DNA of 64,000 bases from an uncultured Kiritimatiellota bacterium (GTDB lineage Bacteria; Verrucomicrobiota; Kiritimatiellia; RFP12; DVOR01). Location of the stretch: positions 22,830 through 86,829 of the forward strand of contig CALXSF010000010.1 in NCBI GenBank assembly GCA_944391055.1, read 5' to 3'. Within the stretch, counting starts at the first letter, position 1. Each line of letters opens with the position of its first letter. The position numbers were made by a program, and so were the translations under genes. The notes under the pieces are model-generated. The model ran no database searches, was not told where the DNA came from, and saw only the letters and a list, made by a program, of their open reading frames with translations. Positions 42,482-48,985 of this stretch are shown in pieces.

Positions 42482-44260
42482 TCAGAGCGCGGCGAGGGGG
42501 ACGGGGCGGCCCCCGGCCAGGCGGGAGGCCTCGGCGGCGTAGGCCATGGCGTGGGCCTGGATGCTGGCGTGGAAGCGTTCGGGGTAATGGGCGGGCGGCA
42601 GGGTGCGGAGGGTCTCGACCCAGTCGCGGAGGATGCCGTCGTTGCCGAGGACGTAGGAGCTCTCGTGGTCGGGGCCGCCGGCCTCGAGCGCGGCGTCCCA
42701 GCGCCAGGAGCGGCGGTCGGAGAAGCGGCGGATGGTGAGGGTGCGGGCGTCGCCCGCGATCTCGCCGTCGGTGAGGAAGAGGCGCGTCTCGCGGTCGCGG
42801 GCCCAGGAATAGCTCTCCATGCAGTGCTGGACGGTAACGCCGTTGGCGAAGAGGAGGTTGACGGTCTGGTGGTCGACCGCGTCGTTGCCGCCGGCGTAGA
42901 CGCAGCGGCCGTAGGGGCCCCGGAGCGCGGCCTCGGCGCCGGCGGGCGAGGGGTCGGGCAGGGCGTAGCGCAGGTCGGCCCCCTCGCGCAGCAGCTTGAT
43001 GGCGGAGAAGGGGCAGGCGCGCTCGGTGGCGGCGGGGCAGTCGAGGCAGCGCGCGGCGGCGCCGGGGGGCGCGCACTCGGGGCGGAAGTGCCGCAGCCCG
43101 CCGAAGGATTGGACGCTCAGGCAGGGTGCGCCGACCCACCAGGCGAAGAGGTCGAAGTCGTGGCTGCACTTTTGCACGATCATCGGCGTGCCCTCGGCGG
43201 TGCGGCCGAAGGGCCCCCGGCAGAAGGCGTGCGCGGCCTTGCGGTAGCCCACCGGCTCGAGGTGCTGGATGCTGACCAGCCGCCCGAGCGCGCCGCCGCG
43301 CACCAGCGCCGCGATCTTGGCGTAGTAGGGGGTGAAGCGGAGGATGTGCCCCACCTGCACGAGGCGGCCCGAGGCGCGGACGGCGGCGTCGAGCCCCACG
43401 CACTCCTCCCAGGTGGCGCCGGCGGGCTTCTCGAGGAGCAGGTGCAGCCGCCGCGCCAGGGCCGCCTCCGCCGCCGGGAAGTGGAGGCGGTCGGGCAGGG
43501 CCACGATGGCGCATTCCAGCCCCGGCGTCTCCAACGCCTCGCGCCAGTCGGCGAAGACCTGCCCCTCGCCGAGCCCCAGCCGCCCGGCCCAGGCGGCGCG
43601 GAGCGCCGGGTCGGGCTCGGCGATGGCCGCCACCCGCAGGTCGCCGGGGTGCGCCAGCGCCCAGCGGGCGTAGACGCCGCCGCGGTAGCCCAGGCCGAGG
43701 ATGGCGACGGCGAAGGGGCCGCGGTGGCGCGCCGAGAACTCGCACCCGCAGTAGATCTGCCGGTAAAGCCCCAGCTCGGCGGCGCGGCGGTTGGAGGCCT
43801 GGAAGCCGCCCTTCTTCTTGAAGTCGTAGGGCGCGAAGGCCGCGCCGCCCACCTCGCGCCCGATGGCGTGGAGGCGCGCGCTGGGCTTGTGCGGGGAGAC
43901 GGTGAGGCTGGTGGTGAAGGCCGCGCAGCCGAGCGCCTCCCGCCGCGCCGCCGCGCGCGCCAGGGAATAGCGGAAGCAGCGCGCGCAGCGCGCGCCGCCC
44001 TCGGGGCAGTCCTCGAAGCCCTCGGCCACGGCCTCGCGCCAGGCCGCGTGGTCGGGCGCGTCCTCCACCAGCGGCACGCCCTCGGCGCGCGCCAGGGCCT
44101 GGGCGGCGGCGCGGCGGCGGAGGTATTCGGCGTGCGGGTGGATGTTGGGGTTGAAGAAGAAGAGGACGGGCTCCCAGCCGTCGGCCCGGAGCGTGCGCAC
44201 GCAGTGCGACGCGCAGACGCCGCAGCAGGTGTGCAGGAGGATCCGCCCTTTCGTTCCCAT
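42482..44260 (-). CDS. Fusion: epoxyqueuosine reductase QueH + Gfo/Idh/MocA oxidoreductase
   Basis: 592 residues in one uninterrupted frame. Residues 1-176 are a complete QueH (DUF208): LLHTCCGVCASHC (Cys 12, 13, 16), NPNIHPHAEYLRR, CARCFRYSLARA (Cys 92, 95), TTSLTVSPHK and the closing YCGCEFS (Cys 171, 173). QueH reduces epoxyqueuosine to queuosine in tRNA. From about 183 a Rossmann domain starts (FAVAILGLGYRG, GxGxxG 189-194) with the EKPAGATWEECV motif and the family's Cys-rich insert (RCLDCPAATERACPF). This is a Gfo/Idh/MocA NAD(P)-dependent sugar or inositol dehydrogenase. No in-frame ATG, GTG or TTG is seen at the junction, so two separate genes are unlikely. The promoter is of the leaderless type. 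Confidence 0.88.
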   Translation of the reverse strand: MGTKGRILLHTCCGVCASHCVRTLRADGWEPVLFFFNPNIHPHAEYLRRRAAAQALARAEGVPLVEDAPDHAAWREAVAEGFEDCPEGGARCARCFRYSLARAAARREALGCAAFTTSLTVSPHKPSARLHAIGREVGGAAFAPYDFKKKGGFQASNRRAAELGLYRQIYCGCEFSARHRGPFAVAILGLGYRGGVYARWALAHPGDLRVAAIAEPDPALRAAWAGRLGLGEGQVFADWREALETPGLECAIVALPDRLHFPAAEAALARRLHLLLEKPAGATWEECVGLDAAVRASGRLVQVGHILRFTPYYAKIAALVRGGALGRLVSIQHLEPVGYRKAAHAFCRGPFGRTAEGTPMIVQKCSHDFDLFAWWVGAPCLSVQSFGGLRHFRPECAPPGAAARCLDCPAATERACPFSAIKLLREGADLRYALPDPSPAGAEAALRGPYGRCVYAGGNDAVDHQTVNLLFANGVTVQHCMESYSWARDRETRLFLTDGEIAGDARTLTIRRFSDRRSWRWDAALEAGGPDHESSYVLGNDGILRDWVETLRTLPPAHYPERFHASIQAHAMAYAAEASRLAGGRPVPLAAL

Positions 44261-44266
44261 GGCGGC

Positions 44267-44275
44267 ATTATACCA
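44267..44275 (-). promoter_or_regulatory. Leaderless-type consensus -10 of the QueH fusion gene
   Basis: Minus-strand TGG-TATAAT (44275 to 44267), a perfect extended -10, then GCCGCC and the ATG at 44260. Confidence 0.75.
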
Positions 44276-44303
44276 CAGCCCCCGGGCGCGGCGAAAGAAG
44301 GGC

Positions 44304-44334
44304 TTGACATGGAGTCCGCTCCAGGCTGTATCCT
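44304..44334 (+). promoter_or_regulatory. Promoter of the flavodoxin-like lipoprotein gene
   Basis: A perfect TTGACA (44304-44309) with a -10 region TGTATCCT (44327-44334; GTATCC gives an 18-bp spacer). It diverges from the QueH fusion promoter about 30 bases away. Confidence 0.7.
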
Positions 44335-44365
44335 TGCGCCATCTTCAATGAAAGGAGTGTGCAGC

Positions 44366-44977
44366 ATGACACGCAGAACGTTCTTGATGAAAAGCGCCGC
44401 GATCGCCGTCGGGGCCTTCGCGGCCGGTTGCGGCGAGGCCCAGACCCCCGCGCCCGCCCCGGCGCCGGGCGGCGCGTCGGCCAAGGCCCCCGCCGGCGGC
44501 GCCAAGCGGCGCGTCCTCGTCGCCTACTACTCGTGGGGCGGCAACACCAAGGCCCTCGCCGGCCATCTGGCGGCGGCCACCGGCGGCGACCTCTTCGCCA
44601 TCACCCCGAAGACGGCCTATCCCACGGACTACAACGCGTGCGTGGAGCAGGCGAAGAAGGAGATCGCCGCCAAGGCCCGCCCGGCGCTGGCCGCGTGGCC
44701 GGACTTCGCGCAGTACGACGTCGTCCTCGTCGGCACGCCCAACTGGTGGGGCACCCTCGCGCCGCCCGTGAGCACCTTCGTGGAGAACGCGGGGCTCGCC
44801 GGCAAGGCCGTCGCCCTCTTCCAGACCCACGGCGGCGGCGGGGCGCAGCGGTGCGAGCGCGACTTCAAGGCGCAGTGCAAGGGCGCCCCCGTCGGCCGCG
44901 CGCTCATTATCTCCGGCTCGCGCGCCGCCCGTTCCGGGGAGGCCGCCGCCGAATGGGCCAGGAACCTCGGCCTCTGA
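44366..44977 (+). CDS. Exported flavodoxin-like lipoprotein
   Basis: 203 residues. The N-terminus TRRTFLMKSAAIAVGAFAAGC combines a twin-arginine signal with a lipobox (AAGC), so it is probably exported by Tat and anchored by lipid. After a Pro/Ala linker (about 22-45) a flavodoxin_4-type domain follows. It shows RVLVAYYSWGGNTKALA (FMN phosphate loop), DVVLVGTPNWWGTLAPPV and VALFQTHGGGG. It probably carries FMN and handles electrons outside the cytoplasm; the partner is unknown. An upstream in-frame ATG (44348) lies before the AAAGGAG site, so ATG 44366 is chosen. It is single-gene, with its own promoter and terminator. Confidence 0.85.
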   Translation: MTRRTFLMKSAAIAVGAFAAGCGEAQTPAPAPAPGGASAKAPAGGAKRRVLVAYYSWGGNTKALAGHLAAATGGDLFAITPKTAYPTDYNACVEQAKKEIAAKARPALAAWPDFAQYDVVLVGTPNWWGTLAPPVSTFVENAGLAGKAVALFQTHGGGGAQRCERDFKAQCKGAPVGRALIISGSRAARSGEAAAEWARNLGL

Positions 44978-45011
44978 CGCTTTCCGACAGACACAGACAA
45001 CAGACACCCCA

Positions 45012-45042
45012 GGCCCCAGGGCGATTCGCCCGGGGCCTTTTC
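45012..45042 (+). terminator. Intrinsic terminator
   Basis: GGCCCCAGGGCG pairs with CGCCCGGGGCC (one bulge) around an ATT loop, followed by TTTT. Confidence 0.8.
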
Positions 45043-45055
45043 CCGTCCCCGCGCC

Positions 45056-46414
45056 CTAGCGGCCTTCCAGCAGGCGCAGGGCCTTCCAGCGCCCCAGGAG
45101 GAAGCGCGCGAGGAGCCCGCCGCCGGCGACCATGACGTAGCCCAGCATGGTCAGCCAGAGCACCGCCACGTGGCAGCCCAGCCAATAGCAGAGGAAGAGC
45201 GCGGGCATCCACAGCAGCACGGCCACGCCGCCCACCCACCACACCACGAAGCGCGTGTCGCCCGCGCCTTTGAGCGCGCCGCCGAGCACGATGTTCAGCA
45301 CGTCGAAGAAGGCCCACGCCAGGAAGATGGCGATGAGCGTGCGCCCGAGCGCGTGGTACGCCGCGTAGTCGAAGGGCGCGTGCGCGGGGTAGAAGAGGCG
45401 CAGGATGGGCCCGTGCAGCCCCCCGATGACTGCCACGCACAGGAGCACGTAGAGCCAGCCCAGAAGCAGCGCGTTGCGGCCGCCGCGCGCCGCCCCCTCC
45501 GCGTCGCCCTCGCCCATCCGCTGGCCCACCACGATGCCGGCGGCCATGCCGATGCCCATCAGCGGCGCGAAGACCAGCTGGTTGATGGCGAAGGCGATGT
45601 TGCTGGCGGCGAACTCCAGCTGCGGCAGCCAGCCCGTGACGAAGGTGAAGACGGTGAAGGTGCCCACGTCCAGCAGCACATGGCCGCCGTTGGGCACGCC
45701 GAAGCGCACGATGCGCAGCGCCAGCGGCGTCTTCCATGCCAGCGCCACGTTGCGCCGCCGCCGCGTGGCGAAGTGCGGCTCGCGCAGCGTCGCCGCCGCC
45801 AGGATGAGGGCGATGAGCCACTGCCCGACGGCCGTGGCCACCCCCGCCCCCGCGATCCCCATCTCGGGCACCGGCCCCCAGCCCCAGATCAGGAGCGGGT
45901 CGAGCACGATGTTGGCCGCGTTGCCCGCCAGGTTGGCCGCCATCACCAGGCGCGTGCGCCCCCGCCCCGCGAAGAAGCCGCTGAGCGCCGCCCCGAAGGG
46001 CAGCGCCATGTTCGCGAAGGCGAGGGTCAGATAGTAGCGCTTCTCCTCCGCCAGCACCTCCGGCGCGTGCCCCACCCAGTCGAAGAGCCAGAACCCCACC
46101 GGCACCGAGAGCAGCAGCAGCGGCACGCACAGCAGCGCCAGCCACAGCCCCTGCCCCGCCGCCCGCGCGCACGCCGCCCGCGCCCCCGCGCCCGAATACT
46201 GCGCCACGAAGGTGCCCGAGTAGGCCACCACGTTCTGCAGCAGCGCCACCACCATGAACGCCACCAGCCCCGCCGGCAGCGCCGCCTGGATGCTCGCCGC
46301 CCCGTAGCGCGACAGGAACATCCGGTCCACGAACAGCATCAGCGCGTTCCCCGTCATCGCCAGCACCAACGGCCAGGCGATGCGCGCGCATTCCGACAAC
46401 GATCCTCGCTTCAT
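45056..46414 (-). CDS. MATE-family multidrug/sodium antiporter
   Basis: 452 residues with twelve predicted membrane helices in two homologous halves (the repeat boundary is near residue 225). The first helix region is IAWPLVLAMTGNALMLFVDRMFL, and NIVLDPLLIWGWG and GIAGAGVATAVGQWL are typical MATE segments. In the second half GVPNGGHVLLDVGTFT and VLGGALKGAGDTRF are also typical. It exports a drug, toxin or metabolite in exchange for Na+ or H+; the substrate is unknown. The start is ATG 46414; an in-frame GTG further upstream lacks support. A TAGAAT hexamer ends eight bases before the ATG, so the mRNA may be leaderless. Confidence 0.92.
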   Translation of the reverse strand: MKRGSLSECARIAWPLVLAMTGNALMLFVDRMFLSRYGAASIQAALPAGLVAFMVVALLQNVVAYSGTFVAQYSGAGARAACARAAGQGLWLALLCVPLLLLSVPVGFWLFDWVGHAPEVLAEEKRYYLTLAFANMALPFGAALSGFFAGRGRTRLVMAANLAGNAANIVLDPLLIWGWGPVPEMGIAGAGVATAVGQWLIALILAAATLREPHFATRRRRNVALAWKTPLALRIVRFGVPNGGHVLLDVGTFTVFTFVTGWLPQLEFAASNIAFAINQLVFAPLMGIGMAAGIVVGQRMGEGDAEGAARGGRNALLLGWLYVLLCVAVIGGLHGPILRLFYPAHAPFDYAAYHALGRTLIAIFLAWAFFDVLNIVLGGALKGAGDTRFVVWWVGGVAVLLWMPALFLCYWLGCHVAVLWLTMLGYVMVAGGGLLARFLLGRWKALRLLEGR

Positions 46415-46422
46415 GGCGCCGC

Positions 46423-46431
46423 ATTCTAGCA
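46423..46431 (-). promoter_or_regulatory. Extended -10 of the MATE gene, near-leaderless
   Basis: Minus-strand TGC-TAGAAT (46431 to 46423), eight bases before the ATG at 46414. Confidence 0.5.
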
Positions 46432-46486
46432 GAACGCCGCCCCCGCCGCTCGTCATAACGCTTTATGGTTGACGGGGGGGGTGAGG

Positions 46487-46495
46487 TGGTATCCT
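46487..46495 (+). promoter_or_regulatory. Extended -10 of the third PEP-CTERM gene
   Basis: TGG-TATCCT (hexamer 46490-46495), with TTGACG at 46469-46474 only 15 bases upstream. The leader is about 45 bases, ending in GGAAGGACAGG. Confidence 0.6.
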
Positions 46496-46547
46496 AAAAG
46501 TGTCCCTGGGCAATGGCGCCTTGGGGAAACGGGAAGGACAGGAAAAA

Positions 46548-47246
46548 ATGAGAACTTTGCTTGCCGCGGCCTGCTGCGCCGCGTTGGCGGCCGGCGCGGC
46601 CCAGGCCGTGACGGTCGATTGGACGGCGCTGGACAGCCAGTATGTCTCCGGCGCGACCGAGCGCGCGAAGGGCGACACCTCGGGCGATCGCTACGGCTCG
46701 GCCAACTTCTCGACCGCGATCGGGGACTCCGCCAAGTGGGCCGTCTCCGTCACCGTGACGCTGGGGAGTGACCTCAGCGAGAGCTTCAGCAACACTTGGC
46801 CGGTGCTCGTCGGCTTGGGCAACACCAACAACGACCCGCGCTTCATCATCTCCCCGGACGGGAAGGCAATCACCGTGAGCAACGGCTCGGCCACGGTTAC
46901 GGGGCCGGACGGAACCTCGGGCACGAATATCTCCACGGGCCTGACCGCGGAGAGCAACGGGGTTTACACCTTCATCTTCTCGCACCAGGAGGATGGGTCG
47001 GTCACGCTCTTCGTCAACGATGGCGCCACCGCCGTGGCGACCATCACCGGGGTGAACTCCACCTCTCTGAAGTGGGGGATGCAGAACAACCGAAACTATC
47101 TGGACAGCGTGGTCAGCTGGGAGGTCGACGACCTGAAGTTCATCACGGGGCAGACCTACGAGGAGGCGATCGCCATCCCGGAGCCGACGGCGCTGGCGTT
47201 GCTGGCGCTCGGGGTCGCGGGCGCGGCGCTCCGCCGCCGCGCGTGA
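46548..47246 (+). CDS. PEP-CTERM surface protein, lectin-like fold
   Basis: 232 residues with a signal peptide (MRTLLAAACCAALAAGAAQA), a mature part opening VTVDWTALDS and a sorting tail IPEPTALALLALGVAGAALR plus RRA. The domain has Asn/Thr/Ser-rich strands and GVYTFIFSHQEDGSVTLFVN, resembling concanavalin-like sandwiches as in the other two PEP-CTERM proteins here. It is predicted to be surface-displayed by exosortase. The ATG at 46548 is chosen because an upstream in-frame ATG/GTG lies before the purine-rich ribosome-binding site. Its own promoter and terminator flank it. Confidence 0.83.
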   Translation: MRTLLAAACCAALAAGAAQAVTVDWTALDSQYVSGATERAKGDTSGDRYGSANFSTAIGDSAKWAVSVTVTLGSDLSESFSNTWPVLVGLGNTNNDPRFIISPDGKAITVSNGSATVTGPDGTSGTNISTGLTAESNGVYTFIFSHQEDGSVTLFVNDGATAVATITGVNSTSLKWGMQNNRNYLDSVVSWEVDDLKFITGQTYEEAIAIPEPTALALLALGVAGAALRRRA

Positions 47247-47267
47247 GCCGCGCCGCCTCGGCGAACA

Positions 47268-47301
47268 GGCCCCGGCCCTTCCCGGCCGGGGCCTTCGTTT
47301 T
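47268..47301 (+). terminator. Intrinsic terminator
   Basis: GGCCCCGGCC (47268-47277) pairs with GGCCGGGGCC (47284-47293), followed by TTCGTTTT. Confidence 0.85.
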
Positions 47302-47318
47302 GCGGGGGCGGCGGCTTG

Positions 47319-47327
47319 TGGTATGAT
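47319..47327 (+). promoter_or_regulatory. Extended -10 of proC-proB
   Basis: TGG-TATGAT (hexamer 47322-47327), about 31 bases before the proC ATG, which has GGAAAGGA upstream. Confidence 0.6.
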
Positions 47328-47358
47328 AACGCTCGTCGAACGGAAAGGATTTCGTGCC

Positions 47359-48135
47359 ATGAAGATTGCGATTCTGGGCGCCGGGAACATGGGCGGCGCC
47401 ATTGCGAAGGGTTTGGTGCGCTCGGGCGTGCCGGCGGGGGACATCGCGCTGACGCGGACGCAGCCGGGGACGCCGGAGGATTTGGCGGCGGCGGGGCTGT
47501 CGGTGGGGACGGACAACCGGGCGGCGGTGGAGGGGGCGGAGGTGGTCTTCGTGGCGGTGAAGCCGTGGCTGGTGAGCGCGGCGCTGCAGCCTTTGGCGGG
47601 GGCGCTGCGGGCGGGGACGACGGTGATCTCGGTGGCGGCGGGGGTGTCGCTGGCGGAGTTGCGCGAGGATCTGAGCCGGGCGCGGGGGGTGCGCCTGGCG
47701 CGGGTGATGCCCAACACGGCGGTGGTGCTGTGCTGCGGGGTCTCGGGGGTGGCGGCGGAGTCGCCGGAGGCGTTGGAGGTGGCGCGGGGGCTGATGGCGC
47801 GCCTGGGGCTGGCGGTGGCGTTGCCGGAGGATAAGTTCGGGGCGATGACGGCGCTTTCGGGGTGCGGGCTGGCGCACGCGCTGCGCTTTCTGCGGGCGGG
47901 GCAGGAGGCGGGGCTGGAGATGGGGGTGCCGGCGCGGATGGCGGGGGAGATCTTCGCGCAGGTGATGCGGGGGGCGGCGGAGCTGGTGCTCCATTCGGGG
48001 AACCACCCGGAGGCGGAGGTGGACCGCGTCTGCACGCCGGGGGGGCTGACGATCAAGGGGCTGAACGCGATGGAGCGCGCGGGCTTCACGGGGGCGGTGG
48101 TGGAGGGGCTCCTGGCGTCGCTGCCGGAGAAGTGA
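47359..48135 (+). CDS. proC: Pyrroline-5-carboxylate reductase
   Basis: 258 residues. It reduces pyrroline-5-carboxylate to proline with NAD(P)H. The Rossmann start is IAILGAGNMGGAIAKGL (GxGxxG), followed by VVFVAVKPW and MPNTAVVLCCGVSG. The C-terminal dimer domain holds TALSGCGLAHALRFL and the signature VCTPGGLTIKGLNAME. ATG 47359 is chosen over an earlier ATG at 47323 because the GGAAAGGA site and the Rossmann strand fit it. It is followed 10 bases later by proB. Its codons are strikingly G-ending (GCG, GGG, CTG), unlike the C-ending style of many neighbours. Confidence 0.95.
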   Translation: MKIAILGAGNMGGAIAKGLVRSGVPAGDIALTRTQPGTPEDLAAAGLSVGTDNRAAVEGAEVVFVAVKPWLVSAALQPLAGALRAGTTVISVAAGVSLAELREDLSRARGVRLARVMPNTAVVLCCGVSGVAAESPEALEVARGLMARLGLAVALPEDKFGAMTALSGCGLAHALRFLRAGQEAGLEMGVPARMAGEIFAQVMRGAAELVLHSGNHPEAEVDRVCTPGGLTIKGLNAMERAGFTGAVVEGLLASLPEK

Positions 48136-48145
48136 GGAGGGCGCC

Positions 48146-48919
48146 ATGCGGATCGTGGTGAAAATCGGCTCGAACGTGCTGGCGCGGGCGAACGGCCGCC
48201 TGAGCATCGCGCGGATGGCGGAGCTGGCCGACGAGGTGGCCGCGTTGTGCGACCAGGGCCATCAGGTGCTGATCGTGACCTCGGGGGCGGTGGCGGCGGG
48301 GCGCGCGCAGGTGGCGTTGCCGCGGACGGTGGACCGGGTGGCGCGGCGGCAGGTGCTGAGCTCGGTGGGGCAGGCGATCCTCATCGACACGTACCGCTCG
48401 CTCTTCGCGGCGGACGGGATGGACGTGGGGCAGATCCTGCTGACGAAGAGCGATTTCTCGACGCCAGAGCACGCGGCGAACATCCGGCAGTGCATCCTGG
48501 CCTTCTTCGCCTATGGCATCGTGCCGGTGGTGAACGAGAACGACACGGTGAGCGTGGAGTCGCTGATGTTCACGGACAACGATGAGCTGGCGGGGCTGCT
48601 GGCGGGGCTGATCGGCGCGGATCTGCTGGTCATCCTCTCCTCGGTGGACGGGCTCTACGACGGGGACCCGGCCGCGCCGGGGGCGCGGCTGATCCGCGAG
48701 GTGCGCCCGGGGGAGGATTTGGCGCGCTTCGTGGCGGAGACGAAGACGGCCCAGGGGCGCGGGGGGATGGAGACAAAGCTGCGCGTGGCGACGGGAAGCG
48801 CAGCCAAGGGCATCGCCGTGGTGATGGCCTCGGGCTTCCGGCATGGCATCCTGGGGAGCGTCGTGGCGGGGGAGGATGTGCCGTGCACGCGCTTCCTGCC
48901 GGCGCCAAGGGAGGCGTGA
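48146..48919 (+). CDS. proB: Glutamate 5-kinase, short form
   Basis: A 257-residue amino-acid-kinase-fold enzyme that phosphorylates glutamate in the first step of proline synthesis. Motifs: VVKIGSNVLA (ATP phosphate), VTSGAVAAGR, ILLTKSDF, VPVVNENDTVS (glutamate site), FTDNDELAGLLAGLIGADLL, LSSVDGLYDGDP and GGMETKLRVA. It lacks the C-terminal PUA domain of the 367-residue E. coli enzyme. It pairs with proC in one operon, while proA is not seen in the window. Confidence 0.94.
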   Translation: MRIVVKIGSNVLARANGRLSIARMAELADEVAALCDQGHQVLIVTSGAVAAGRAQVALPRTVDRVARRQVLSSVGQAILIDTYRSLFAADGMDVGQILLTKSDFSTPEHAANIRQCILAFFAYGIVPVVNENDTVSVESLMFTDNDELAGLLAGLIGADLLVILSSVDGLYDGDPAAPGARLIREVRPGEDLARFVAETKTAQGRGGMETKLRVATGSAAKGIAVVMASGFRHGILGSVVAGEDVPCTRFLPAPREA

Positions 48920-48933
48920 GCCGCCGCGCGACG

Positions 48934-48966
48934 GAAAGGGGCGCCCCGCACGGGGCGCCCCTTTTT
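48934..48966 (+). terminator. Intrinsic terminator of proC-proB
   Basis: GGGGCGCCCC (48938-48947) pairs with a second GGGGCGCCCC (48952-48961; the sequence is self-complementary), followed by TTTTT. Confidence 0.88.
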
Positions 48967-48985
48967 CGCGTCGGCGCGCAGGCGC

